Shown here in pieces: positions 36,399 to 45,645 of a DNA stretch of 64,000 nt. Below the pieces are notes generated by a model. The model was not told the origin of the DNA, ran no database searches, and saw only the letters and a list, made by a program, of their open reading frames with translations. A program made the position numbers and the translations under genes. The number at the start of each line of letters is the position of its first letter. The stretch's first letter is position 1. The stretch comes from Natrinema salinisoli (lineage in GTDB: Archaea > Halobacteriota > Halobacteria > Halobacteriales > Natrialbaceae), in assembly GCF_020405205.1 (NCBI RefSeq), contig NZ_CP084469.1:1984001-2048000 (forward strand), read 5' to 3'.

Positions 36399-37745
36399 AT
36401 GCGCCTGTTGCAGATCGCCGTCCCCGTCGGCAAGCGAGACGCCGTCGAAACGATGCTCGAGGCGTCCGACGTCGAGTACTTTCTCACCGACGAAACGTCG
36501 CGGCGGGAGTACAGTGCGCTCGTGTTCGTTCCGACCGGGCCCGAGGACGTCGAAGCCCTCGTGGACGAACTCCGGGAGATCGGGGTTCAAGAAGAGGGGT
36601 ACGTGACGATCAGCAAGCTCGAGGCCGTCCTGTCCGATCGGTTCGAGCGACAACAGCGTGACGAGCCGACACCCGATTCGGACGACGAGGAGACGGGCCA
36701 CCGGATCGCGCGCGAAGAACTCCGCGCTCGGGCCGCCGAAGTCGCACCGGCCACCCCCAACTACGTCCTATTCACCGTCGTCAGCACCGTTATCGCGACG
36801 GCCGGGCTGCTGATGAACAGCGCGGCGGTGGTCGTCGGATCGATGGTGATCGCGCCCCTCATCGGGCCGGCCATCGCGGCCAGCGTCGGCAGCATTCTCG
36901 ACGACGACGAACTGTTCCGCACGAGCGTCAAGGCACAGTTTCTCGGATTGGGCGTTGCGATCGGGAGCGCTGCCGTCTTCGCCGGTCTCGTCCGGTTGAC
37001 GTTCCTGCCGGATCTCCAGATCCAGCTCATCGAACAGGTCGGCGAGCGGATCAACCCCGGTGCGCTCGCCCTGGTCGTCGCGCTCGGTGCCGGCGTGGCC
37101 GGGACGGTGTCGCTGACGTCGACGACGAGCGTCGCACTCGTCGGCGTTGCGATCGCCGTGGCGCTCATTCCCCCGGCTGCGACCGTCGGACTCGGGATCG
37201 CCTACGGCGACGTTACAGCCGCCGTGAGCGCCGGTATTCTCGTCTTTATTAACGTCCTCTCGATTAACGTCGCGAGCCTCGGCACGCTCTGGGTGCAGGG
37301 ATACCGACCCGAGCACTGGTTCGCCGAGCAGAGCGCCCGGCGTGCCGTCATCCGCCGGGCGGCGCTACTCGTCGTCGCCGTGCTCGTCCTCTCGTCGGCG
37401 CTCGCAGTGACGACGATCAACGTCTCGGAGAACGCCGAATTCGAGCGAACCGTTGCCGATATCGCGAGCGAGAGCGACGCGCACGTCCTCTCGATCGAAT
37501 TCGCCTATCGAACCGACCTCTTTCTCCGCCATCCCACGGCGGTCACCGTCCGTATCATCGGCGGCTCACAGGACACGGCGGTAGCGCTTCGGGACCGTAT
37601 CACCGATCACACGCAGCGGGATATCGCTGTCATCGTGATCCGCGAGGACGGCGCAGCGTCGACGACACAGCGGCTCGAGTCGCCATCGATCGAGCACGTG
37701 CCGGTGAGCGGTGGTTCCTCGAGCGGGCCGCTTGCGATCGGCTAG
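36399..37745 (+). CDS. DUF389 (TIGR00341) membrane protein
   Basis: A 448-residue protein. The cytoplasmic N-terminal domain (~110 residues) starts MRLLQIAVPVGKRDAVE and is ferredoxin-like by appearance. The DUF389 membrane domain follows with NSAAVVVGSMVIAPLIGPAIA and several more hydrophobic segments, then an extracellular-type C-terminal domain. ATG at 36399 begins the conserved part, and TTTAGT near 36368 is 30 bases upstream, so the transcript is probably nearly leaderless. Function unknown. Confidence 0.85.
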   Translation: MRLLQIAVPVGKRDAVETMLEASDVEYFLTDETSRREYSALVFVPTGPEDVEALVDELREIGVQEEGYVTISKLEAVLSDRFERQQRDEPTPDSDDEETGHRIAREELRARAAEVAPATPNYVLFTVVSTVIATAGLLMNSAAVVVGSMVIAPLIGPAIAASVGSILDDDELFRTSVKAQFLGLGVAIGSAAVFAGLVRLTFLPDLQIQLIEQVGERINPGALALVVALGAGVAGTVSLTSTTSVALVGVAIAVALIPPAATVGLGIAYGDVTAAVSAGILVFINVLSINVASLGTLWVQGYRPEHWFAEQSARRAVIRRAALLVVAVLVLSSALAVTTINVSENAEFERTVADIASESDAHVLSIEFAYRTDLFLRHPTAVTVRIIGGSQDTAVALRDRITDHTQRDIAVIVIREDGAASTTQRLESPSIEHVPVSGGSSSGPLAIG

Positions 37746-37874
37746 ATCGGCGGACCGGAATCCGGAAACGGACGAGTCGTTCGTTCACCCGGCCGCCCCG
37801 GGACGACCTGCCCGTGGAGATCATCGCACGATCGGTCAGTCCTAGATGGCGGCTCGGTCGACTTTGTCGGGTAT

Positions 37875-37905
37875 GTCTATATCGGAATACAGTTACAATA
37901 TAGAC
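37875..37905 (+). promoter_or_regulatory. Inverted repeat overlapping the TATA box of the hydrolase gene
   Basis: GTCTATAT (37875-37882) and ATATAGAC (37898-37905) are perfect inverted copies with a 15-base spacer. The right arm contains the TATA-like sequence about 24 bases before the ATG at 37923, so a bound regulator would block TBP. Confidence 0.4.
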
Positions 37906-37922
37906 GTGATCTTCAATCACCG

Positions 37923-38744
37923 ATGCCGAGTACCAGTGAGGAATCGGATCTGTCGACCGCTGAATGTACCCTCTCGGATGGGCGAACGCTCACCTACGCT
38001 ATCGGCGGTGACCCACAGGGGAAGCCGATCATCGTTCATCACGGCACTCCCGGCTCTCGGTTATTCGCAGGAATCTGTTCCCGCGCCGCTGCTCGAAACG
38101 GGGTCCGGCTCGTCGTCCCGGATCGTCCCGGATACGGGAAATCGACCCCGCCACCGCGTGACTGGACCTGGGACGACTGGCAGAACGACCTGAACGAACT
38201 GCTCGACACCGAATCGATCGATCGGGCCCCGTTCGTCGGCTTCTCCGGTGGGGGCCCATTCACGCTCGCAGCAGCGACGGCCGACCGAACGAGCCGAATC
38301 GGACTGGTCAGTACCGTCGTGCCACCCGCCGAGAACACACTCACTGCGCTCTCGAGGGTCCCGTTCGCACTGCGTCTCCTCTTTCGCCTCTCCAAATCGG
38401 TCGCTCGCGTCCGTGGCCCGGACGCCGTCGTCCAGCAATACACCGACCGGTCGGTGGCCGAACCTGTGCGAACTGCCGTCGCAGACGATTTTCACGAGGG
38501 GGTCCGACAGGGGGGAGACGCGGTCGTGCGCGAGATTCGGATGTTCGCCGAGAGTTCGTTCGATTCGGTTCGATCCGACGTTCCGATCCGCGCGTGGCAC
38601 GGGGTCCAAGACGAGAACACGCCGCTCTCTCCCGTCGAGACGATTCTCGAGGAGACACACGGAACACTGATAACGGAAGAAAGCGACCACCTCGGGACGT
38701 TACTCGACTGTCGAGAGGACGTCCTCGAGTGGGTCACCGAATAG
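37923..38744 (+). CDS. Alpha/beta hydrolase
   Basis: A 273-residue hydrolase. The oxyanion HG is in VHHGTPGSR, the nucleophile Ser in GFSGGGPF (about residue 103), the Asp in GVQDENTPLS and the His in SDHLGT. The lid region is helical. No signal peptide. Substrate not predictable. The upstream inverted repeat suggests it is controlled. Confidence 0.85.
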   Translation: MPSTSEESDLSTAECTLSDGRTLTYAIGGDPQGKPIIVHHGTPGSRLFAGICSRAAARNGVRLVVPDRPGYGKSTPPPRDWTWDDWQNDLNELLDTESIDRAPFVGFSGGGPFTLAAATADRTSRIGLVSTVVPPAENTLTALSRVPFALRLLFRLSKSVARVRGPDAVVQQYTDRSVAEPVRTAVADDFHEGVRQGGDAVVREIRMFAESSFDSVRSDVPIRAWHGVQDENTPLSPVETILEETHGTLITEESDHLGTLLDCREDVLEWVTE

Positions 38745-38885
38745 CGGTGAGCGGAACCGCCGTCGAACCCGAACCGATCGATTTCCGGATCGCTGTCCGG
38801 CTGTTGCAGACACGAACCGATCCTCTCTCAGCGATCGAAGCGGAGTTCGCGTACGTTTATTCACCGTCGGTGCGAAGGACAGCCC

Positions 38886-39665
38886 GTGATCGTCGTCGCC
38901 ACGGCAGACTTCGAGGTATACCACGGCGTCGTCAACGAGCTTCGCGACCGCGGCACGGTGTTTACGACCATCGAGCCCGACGAGGAGCTGCCGGATCGGG
39001 CCACCGTCGTCGTCACCGGAGACGACCAGGCCGACGCCTTCACCGGCGTGACGACGATCGTCGCCGATCCGGACGATCCTCGGCGCGCGGTCGATCAGGC
39101 GCTGGCCGCAGTTCGGGGCGACGGCGGCCGGACGATCATCGGCGTCGATCCGGGCCGACGACCCGGTATCGCCGTTCTCACCGGTGAGACGGTCGTCGCC
39201 GCCTTCCAGGTACCGCTCGGCGACGCCGTCGACGTCATTCAACGCGAGGCCGCCGAGGCACCGTCACCGGTCGTTCGAATCGGCGACGGCTCCCGCCTCG
39301 AGAGCGCGAAGCTCGTCAACGAGCTCGATACCGTTCAGGTCGAACTGGTCGACGAGACGGGGACGACCCCGTATCTCGGCACGGGCTCCCGCGGAATGGG
39401 CGACGTGCTCGCAGCGGTCAATATCGCCCGGCTCGAGGGAGAGGTCGTCGACGGCCGCGATATCGAGCCGACCGAGGGCGAGATTCAGGTCATCAAGGAC
39501 CGCTCGCGCGAACGGAGCGAGCACAACCGGGCGATCGACGAGGTACTCGCCCGTCGGGTCGCCGCGGGCGAGTTGACCGTCGACGAAGCGCTGTCCGAGC
39601 ATCGGGGAGAAGGAAGCGACTCAGCGGCCGAGTCGACTGATGCAGACGATTCGGACGATCAGTAG
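38886..39665 (+). CDS. RNase H-fold (RuvC/YqgF-like) protein
   Basis: A 259-residue protein. The central motif GVDPGRRPGIAVL (residues ~86-98) matches the first strand of RuvC/YqgF-like nucleases, with a second acidic site possible in RIGDGSR. The N-terminal ~75 residues form an alpha/beta domain, and the C-terminus is acidic and disordered. GTG at 38886 is the start; TTTATT at 38856-38861 lies about 28 bases before it, so the message is likely leaderless. Nuclease activity is unproven. Confidence 0.65.
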   Translation: MIVVATADFEVYHGVVNELRDRGTVFTTIEPDEELPDRATVVVTGDDQADAFTGVTTIVADPDDPRRAVDQALAAVRGDGGRTIIGVDPGRRPGIAVLTGETVVAAFQVPLGDAVDVIQREAAEAPSPVVRIGDGSRLESAKLVNELDTVQVELVDETGTTPYLGTGSRGMGDVLAAVNIARLEGEVVDGRDIEPTEGEIQVIKDRSRERSEHNRAIDEVLARRVAAGELTVDEALSEHRGEGSDSAAESTDADDSDDQ

Positions 39666-39869
39666 CCGGGTTCGTATCGAACTGCGTTCGCGTTCCGACC
39701 CCGATACTGCGGTACTGGCACCGGCGAACCGAACCCAGTCGTTGACGCCGGAAAATCGCGTGTAGCCGTCGAACTCGAATTCTCGAGCCCGTAGCGACAC
39801 GCTCGAGGAGTCGACTGAAAAGAAACGAAACTGTCAGTCACCGCGGTCGAAAATCGACCGTGTGACGGA

Positions 39870-41384
39870 CTACGATTGTGCGCCGGCCCAGACGTTCGTC
39901 GAAGCGACGGACGTGAGCTGGACGTTCTCGTTCTCCTGCATGGTGACCTGTGAGCTGCCGGCACTGCCACCGTCTTCCGCGACCGCGACGGAGGTGTGCT
40001 GCTCGTTCAGGTTCTCCTGGGCGACGAACTGGTGCTGTTCGATCGCCGCGCTCGCAGTTTGGTCGACGTCGTTCGTCTGCGAGGCGCTGCCGGCGTAATC
40101 GTACGACATACCGGGGTTGGAGCTACCCGAATTGCCGTCGAGGGTGACCGTCGTACTCGAGGTTCGGACGACTTCGTCGGTGACGTAGCCCGGGCTCGCG
40201 TAGACGTTCAGCGCGTCCGCGTAGCCGATCTGGGCGTTGTAGTTCTGCTGGTACGCCAGTTGGATGGCGACGGCCTCGCTCCCGTTCTGAGCGATGGCCA
40301 TCGCGTTGTTTTGCAGGTTGATGTTCTGCTGTTGGACGCCCTGCTCCTGAGCCACGCCGGCGGTCGCCGTCTGCTCGGCACCGTCGTCGCTGTCTTTCTT
40401 TTCGGGCTTGTGCGTCTCGGTCTGGGTCGAGAGGACGTCGTCGCTCACGTTGCCCGCGGTCGCGACGTTCATCCCGGCCGTCGACGCCAGCAGGTTCGTG
40501 GCGTCGGCGCTGCCGATCTGCGAGTTGAGGTTGCTCTGGTCGGTGAACTGGATCGCCGTCGCGGTGCTGTTATCGCCGACAGCGATGGCGACGGCGCCGC
40601 GCTGTTCGTTGAGATTCGCCTGATCCACGTCTTGTTCCTGCGTGACTAGCGCGTCGGCGCTTTGATCGACGCTCGAACCGCTGTCACCACTTTTGTCCTT
40701 CCAGTGACCGAATTCGCCGTCACCGAGGTAGACGTTGGACGCGTTGGCGACGCCCTCCTGCAGGTTCTCGTTGCGCTGGTAGGATTGCTGGACCGCGGTC
40801 GCGTCGCTGTCGTCGACAGCGAGGGCGAACGCGGTACTCTGGTTGTTGTAGTTGACCTGCCCGACCTCCTGTGACTGGTTCACGGATGCGAGGGCCTCCT
40901 GGGTGACCGTCTCGTCGTCACCCTTCTCGTCTTTGACCCCCCATCCGTCGAACTGCTGGTCGCCGCCGTTGCCGATAATGATGTTGACCTCACCGACGTT
41001 CTCGAACTGCGTTTCCGCGCTCTGGAGGCGGCTCCCGGCGGTGGCGGATCCGCGCTGTTCGTTGTCGTTGTACTGATTCGCCTCCTGAACGGCGGTCGCC
41101 TCTCCGCCGTCGATCGCGATCGACACGGCGGAGCCTTGCTCGTTGATGTTGACCTGATCGACGTCCTGGTACTGGATGACTTCGGCCGCGGAGTCGGCCG
41201 TGTCACCCGCGTGCTGGTCGACGTATTCCTCGAGCGACTGCTCGCCGAGGTCGGCACCGAAGACCAGATACAGCTCTTCGCCGTTCTCGAGCGCGTGTAC
41301 GGTTTCGTTCTGGACGGGTTCTTCGCCTGCAGTGGCTGCCGGAACGCCGGCTGCCAGCATCGACAGGGCAACCATACAGGCCAT
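39870..41384 (-). CDS. Secreted Gln/Asn repeat protein, curlin-like
   Basis: A 504-residue protein. An N-terminal signal-like segment (VALSMLAAGVPAATAG) is followed by five ~50-residue repeats, each with two half-units of the form Q-x-Q-x-V-x-Q-x-N-x-N-x-Q then A-x-A-I-x. The best are EQDVDQANLNEQRGAVAIAV and EQGVQQQNINLQNNAMAIAQ. The spacing of Gln, Asn and Ala recalls curlin repeats, which fold as amyloid beta-solenoids. No anchor is seen, so it is probably released or assembled outside. An in-frame TGA 24 bases before the ATG fixes the start region. Role is inferred only. Confidence 0.7.
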   Translation of the reverse strand: MACMVALSMLAAGVPAATAGEEPVQNETVHALENGEELYLVFGADLGEQSLEEYVDQHAGDTADSAAEVIQYQDVDQVNINEQGSAVSIAIDGGEATAVQEANQYNDNEQRGSATAGSRLQSAETQFENVGEVNIIIGNGGDQQFDGWGVKDEKGDDETVTQEALASVNQSQEVGQVNYNNQSTAFALAVDDSDATAVQQSYQRNENLQEGVANASNVYLGDGEFGHWKDKSGDSGSSVDQSADALVTQEQDVDQANLNEQRGAVAIAVGDNSTATAIQFTDQSNLNSQIGSADATNLLASTAGMNVATAGNVSDDVLSTQTETHKPEKKDSDDGAEQTATAGVAQEQGVQQQNINLQNNAMAIAQNGSEAVAIQLAYQQNYNAQIGYADALNVYASPGYVTDEVVRTSSTTVTLDGNSGSSNPGMSYDYAGSASQTNDVDQTASAAIEQHQFVAQENLNEQHTSVAVAEDGGSAGSSQVTMQENENVQLTSVASTNVWAGAQS

Positions 41385-41669
41385 AAGGAGTGTCGTAGCT
41401 TGTGATCATCTCGTCGTATTGGTTGTCATTGATCGCGTGATTTGTAGCGTGATGGTCTTTCGTTTCTGAATCTTTGCGACGCGAATCTGATTATCCGAAA
41501 CACAGTCTTTGTTATCAACTCTTTATCGCTGAGAAGGAGTGTGCTACCGTCACAAAACGTCGATAGCAGCCTGTAAGAACGCCGTTTAGGGGAGAAGAGG
41601 GGGTGCGTATCGACGGATCCGTCTGCTGTGGAATCGTAGCAACCACGAGCTGAGAGAAGGGTCTTATTA

Positions 41670-41685
41670 GATAGTTATAACTATC
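41670..41685. promoter_or_regulatory. 16-bp perfect palindrome containing TATAA
   Basis: GATAGTTATAACTATC is fully self-complementary. The 465 bases from 41385 to 41850 hold no gene that I can see; this is its only sharp signal, perhaps a regulated or bidirectional promoter. Confidence 0.35.
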
Positions 41686-41849
41686 ACATACAGCGGGTTC
41701 TGACGTGTGCGTTCCCGATAAATCGGATATCGATCGGCCGAACGGCGACCCGATAACAGACCGTGAGAGAGCGGCTATCGGACAAAGACCGAACCGTAAT
41801 CGGAAATTACCGACCACAGAAACGGTTCGACTTGCGACCAAAATACCTC

Positions 41850-42390
41850 GTCTCTCGTTGTGCATGGACGTGATCAGATTACTCAACCGACGAGACGCAC
41901 CCACCACATCGGTTGCATTCGTTAGCACGGTCAATTCGACTCATCGTCCACCCCGCTGCTTCGCGCAGCGTTCTCGGAGTCTCCGGAGGACTGATCAGCA
42001 GTCGCCTGTAGTGACCAATTTCGTGACAATCTCTGACGAGCAACACGTTGCTTATGCTTACTACCGACCCAATCACTACACATGAGCGTCGAAGATCGGA
42101 AAAAGCGAGGAATAGGGCTCTGTGTTGACTGCGGGGCAGCGTACGCCGTCCGCGAGAATTCTGATGGAGCGCTACTCCCCATCGGTAGTCGTACCGGCTG
42201 TTCGTGTGGCGGAACAGTATTCGAGGAGATCGATTCGGAAGCCGCTCTCGACTACGATGAGACCAGTTGGACCAGTGAAAACGACTGATCACTATCGCTC
42301 GCGGACCGACTGATACCCTGTCGGCCCGAATCGTTCGATATTCGAGCGCGTGGCAGACATCGTCACCCCGGTTCAACAATTCCTCGAGGC
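41850..42390 (-). pseudogene. Degraded copy of the provirus right-end module
   Basis: On the minus strand, a broken reading frame gives MSRIDRANECNRCG (start at 41952), which matches MSRLLEADECERCG of the intact gene at 59529. After a frame change, GASRRLSNLITSMHN parallels DALRRLCPECTRAVRN. Before it, SLQATADQSSGDSENAARSSG matches SLHTGTDRSPSDSENSTRNGG, and further upstream DVCHALEYRTI matches DVRRALEDREI. Order and orientation are the same as at 59.4-59.95 kb, and the zinc-ribbon gene on the opposite strand is also shared. Confidence 0.7.
42082..42288 (+). CDS. Zinc-ribbon microprotein (paralogue of 59695-59838)
   Basis: A 68-residue protein with CVDCGAAYA near residue 14 and CSCGG near residue 40, plus an acidic tail. 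It is similar along its core to the 48-residue protein at 59695 (CECCGSVYA, CSCGS). Both lie inside homologous minus-strand modules. Function unknown; probably an element gene. Confidence 0.7.
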   Translation: MSVEDRKKRGIGLCVDCGAAYAVRENSDGALLPIGSRTGCSCGGTVFEEIDSEAALDYDETSWTSEND

Positions 42391-42576
42391 AGGCGCGATC
42401 GGTTTGAGCAGGGCTGGGAAAGAGAGATGGCTTCCCCAGGAATGTAGATAACAGAGAAGTGTGAGGGAACGTTCCGTTGGTAATTTCCTATTGAGGGTGG
42501 CACCTACCATCTACAGTTCCACTAGTGTACTTATAACTATGGCTCATCTCGATTAGGTTTGGAATGTATAATAATA

Positions 42577-43449
42577 ATGGATAAACAGTGGACAAAAGGT
42601 ACCAAGGGCACGACGATACTGATCGGTCTTCTCATCGTAGTAGCAGGTGTAGGCGTGATCGTGCTCGGGGGCATCACAGCAGACAACCCGTTCACAGAGA
42701 GCGACACCACGGACAGTTCCACGACCGACGGAAGCGAGGGCACCGCGGACGAGGGGGCCATCCCAGCAGACGAGGAGAATTTGACGACGGCAAATACGAC
42801 AACTGAGTCCAACCCTGAACCGTCGGACGAGCAAATTGACGACAGGTCAGGGGCCAACTTCGTTCCGGGTGTCGGGAACTTCAGTATTTCAACAGAGGTG
42901 TTCAACGAGTCCAGCCCTGACGTTGCAGACGGATTTGTAACCCCAGGAGAGCATAAGCTCCTCCGATTTGATATGATCATTTATAATCTGGGGGACGAAG
43001 ATTCCGAATTGGGCCGACCAGAGAGCCGCCCGGATGTCTACGAATACTCGGACTCCCACGATCACCCACATCTGAGAGAGTTTAATAATTATACGTTATT
43101 TAATGAGTCAGGAGAAGAGGTAGTGGTAAAGAAGAAACAGGCATTTTGTCTTCGAGATAACGTTCAGATCCGCCCAAATGCCAGTAGCAATGCACGTTTC
43201 GATTGTGAGTACCAAGGGATTAGTGCTGGGTGGGCGGACGTATATTCAGCATCTCTACCCGGTCAATATCTTGTGATTGACGATCTCCCTGACGGAGAAT
43301 ACACGCTTCAAGCCACGACAAATGCAGAAGGCACGGTTGACGAGACGTGCGACGGCGATAACACCGTTTGGGTTACTCTTCGAATCAAGAACGATACAGT
43401 CACGGACTCTATTCCAGAAGATCAGTATATGAGATCGTCTACTTGCTGA
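42577..43449 (+). CDS. Lysyl oxidase-like copper protein, membrane-anchored
   Basis: A 290-residue protein with one N-terminal transmembrane segment (TILIGLLIVVAGVGVIVLGG), a Thr/Glu linker and an extracellular domain resembling lysyl oxidase. The copper-site-like motif is SDSHDHPHLREF (three His), followed by KKKQAFCLRD, and CEYQGISAGWADVYSASLPG matching the family core around the Cys and Tyr positions. It ends with a GEYTLQATTN strand and TCDGDNTVWVTL. ATG at 42577 is chosen over 42559 as it avoids extra polar residues. Enzyme activity is not certain. Confidence 0.7.
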   Translation: MDKQWTKGTKGTTILIGLLIVVAGVGVIVLGGITADNPFTESDTTDSSTTDGSEGTADEGAIPADEENLTTANTTTESNPEPSDEQIDDRSGANFVPGVGNFSISTEVFNESSPDVADGFVTPGEHKLLRFDMIIYNLGDEDSELGRPESRPDVYEYSDSHDHPHLREFNNYTLFNESGEEVVVKKKQAFCLRDNVQIRPNASSNARFDCEYQGISAGWADVYSASLPGQYLVIDDLPDGEYTLQATTNAEGTVDETCDGDNTVWVTLRIKNDTVTDSIPEDQYMRSSTC

Positions 43450-43626
43450 GGACATGCACTTACCCTGTTGAATGCAAGACGGCATGGAGCAGGTCTCTCC
43501 CGGCTCGTCCCGTGAGATATGCGATTCTATGGTCAGAACTGGAAGCATTCTCGCTGATGGGTGTCCGTTCACAGCGTGAGTCGCGATCGATCGCCCTCGA
43601 CAAGACGGCTCACCGAGAACCTTAGT

Positions 43627-43770
43627 ATGGCAGCCGAGTTTGACATCGATCTCGAGACAGCGGTAGCAAACAAGGTAGCAGAAAACGAGAACAGATTCAA
43701 TCGGGAAACCTCGGCAGCGATCCGACGGGATCTCAAACAATGGAAGAGCAATTCAGACCAATCGATTTGA
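43627..43770 (+). CDS. Possible 47-residue charged protein
   Basis: A short frame, helical and charged, containing ETAVANKVAENENRFNRETS. ATG at 43627 follows an AT-rich stretch. No recognised family; it may not be a gene. Confidence 0.3.
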   Translation: MAAEFDIDLETAVANKVAENENRFNRETSAAIRRDLKQWKSNSDQSI

Positions 43771-43889
43771 AGAGATATTCACCGCCGATGCATTCAATGA
43801 ATCATCAAACATAGAGTTTTCATGCGGTTTTCTGTGGGGTTTTACCCCTCCAAAAGTTCTATATCTACGAGCATCCATCGACTAAGATA

Positions 43890-44558
43890 ATGGAGGCCCT
43901 TGTCGCCGACGACCTTGACTCGCTTGAGAAGAGGCGAGAAAAGGGATCTGTAATTGGATATGGAAGTCTCATACATCCTGAAGAGATAACTGCAGAGTTT
44001 GAAGACCTCAATCCCGTATCAATCCCATTTCGACTTGAGGGATACAAGCGTATTTTTAACCAGAGATCATCATGGCGGGATCCAGAGAAAGCCGTTTTAA
44101 ATGTTCAAAAGGACCCGGAAGCGTGGTGTAACGTTATTCTCATCGTGTTTCAGGACGCAACACGGCCCGAGAATTATGAGGAGAGAGAAGAGGGGTACCA
44201 TTTCGAGCAAGTTGCTGTAGAACAGTTGCACCCGTATATATCAGCTCATCAATCAGCTCTCAACAATATCGACTGGATTGAGATCCCAATTGGTGACCGT
44301 GTGGAATCTGATATTGAACCACTCCACAGTTACGTAAATAGGTGTCTCGAAGGTGCGGAATGGTGGTCCCGACAACTCGAAATGTCGGCTGAGACTGAGT
44401 CTGACAACAGCTTTCTGGAAGACTTCATTCACACCACAGGATTAGAAGACGGATCCCCATTCATTGACTATATCAGGCAAAATAAAGGAGACATACAGGT
44501 CGATACGTCAATGATATCGGATTATTCAGCTTCCGATCCATTCTTCACAGATGTCTGA
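43890..44558 (+). CDS. Gamma-glutamylcyclotransferase-like (GGCT/AIG2 fold) protein
   Basis: A 222-residue protein. The GYGSLIHPEE motif near residue 23 is the phosphate-loop-like signature of the GGCT fold, and VSIPFRLEGYKRIFN follows as in the family. The catalytic Glu is not obvious; EEREEGYHFEQVAVEQL is the candidate region. AT-rich codon use. It overlaps the next gene by 8 bases, so the two form a unit. Confidence 0.6.
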   Translation: MEALVADDLDSLEKRREKGSVIGYGSLIHPEEITAEFEDLNPVSIPFRLEGYKRIFNQRSSWRDPEKAVLNVQKDPEAWCNVILIVFQDATRPENYEEREEGYHFEQVAVEQLHPYISAHQSALNNIDWIEIPIGDRVESDIEPLHSYVNRCLEGAEWWSRQLEMSAETESDNSFLEDFIHTTGLEDGSPFIDYIRQNKGDIQVDTSMISDYSASDPFFTDV

Positions 44559-45645
44559 GCCTGAGAACGAGTCTGCCGAGTCCAAATCAAATAACGACCT
44601 TCCGATTAAAACGAGAGTTGTTCACACCCGGAAAAGAGGTCACAAAAGGGAATATATCGTCCAAGTGCGGCGTGAGCTCATTGACGAATTGTATTCGAAT
44701 GTTGATTTTGAAGACAGCGGCTTTCTCATTGTCCGTAACACTGACTTACCAGCCAATCCGGAGATCCACGTTCGGTATCAGGACATAGACCAAGAAAACA
44801 TACAGTCGGTCAATATTGGAACCGATGAAATTGGCCTTGATTTCACTCTCCGTTATGCTCTTGGTATTCCAGCGGAAGCCGATACAGGTCTTGGTGCTTC
44901 TGGAGAAACTAATACTGATCCTGACAATCGAGATTCAGCGGAAACTGGTACAAATTGCAGTAGTGCGAACCGCGTTGAGACAGTAGAGTTAGAACCAGTA
45001 AGGAATAGGGAAGAGATATGGCTTCGACGAAAGCTAAATAAAATAATTGGTGCCCGCCCGCAAGTCTGTCGTGTCCGAATGGGCGTTCTACCGGACCTAG
45101 AAGATAAAGTCTGCAGACTCCCCGAAAACACGATGCAGCTCATTGGTATTGAGGAGGGCGACTACATTTGCATCGAATCGTCGGACGATATCGTTCGAGG
45201 TGTCAAGGCTTTTGCCATTGATAGCGATATTGAAGAGAAAAAGCAGATGCAGAAGGAAGAACAGTCTGAACACTACATAGATTGTTGGAAGGAATTAAAG
45301 TTAGAGCGTTTACGGAAGCCAAAGGTGGACATTCCTGAAATATATCTTGACTCAGAGACCCGCAAAGATCTAGATTTGGGAGGTAGAGGGAAGAACGGCA
45401 GTAACGGAACTTGTCAACCAGTTCGCGTATATCGGGATTCGGTCGGTGTTCTAACGAAGTCAGCATATGAGATAGTAATCCCAATTGCTCTTGTCTTTAT
45501 TGCACAGGGGGTTGGAATAACCGGCCGTCAACAATATCTCTGGTTCGGTACCGCTCTCCTCCTAATTTTCATGGGTTATCTAATTAGAAGCCGAAGTATG
45601 CTCGGAGACTACGTCCTTGGAATAGTTCTAAAATATTATAACTAA
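44551..45645 (+). CDS. Hypothetical membrane protein with beta-barrel-like cytoplasmic domain
   Basis: A 364-residue protein. Residues ~10-110 form a beta-rich domain. Residues ~150-230 include VCRLPENTMQLIGIEEGDYICIE, shown here in two parts (VCRLPENTMQLIG, IEEGDYICIE), which resembles a double-psi or CDC48-N-type barrel. The C-terminal 70 residues have two hydrophobic segments (IVIPIALVFIAQGVGI and WFGTALLLIFMGYLI). Translationally coupled to the GGCT-like gene. No known family. Confidence 0.55.
   Translation: MSEPENESAESKSNNDLPIKTRVVHTRKRGHKREYIVQVRRELIDELYSNVDFEDSGFLIVRNTDLPANPEIHVRYQDIDQENIQSVNIGTDEIGLDFTLRYALGIPAEADTGLGASGETNTDPDNRDSAETGTNCSSANRVETVELEPVRNREEIWLRRKLNKIIGARPQVCRVRMGVLPDLEDKVCRLPENTMQLIGIEEGDYICIESSDDIVRGVKAFAIDSDIEEKKQMQKEEQSEHYIDCWKELKLERLRKPKVDIPEIYLDSETRKDLDLGGRGKNGSNGTCQPVRVYRDSVGVLTKSAYEIVIPIALVFIAQGVGITGRQQYLWFGTALLLIFMGYLIRSRSMLGDYVLGIVLKYYN

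Noticed and set aside
41879-42379. 166-codon minus-strand frame as an intact gene
   Set aside because: It contains the degraded module, overlaps the zinc ribbon antisense and lacks intact homology along its length.
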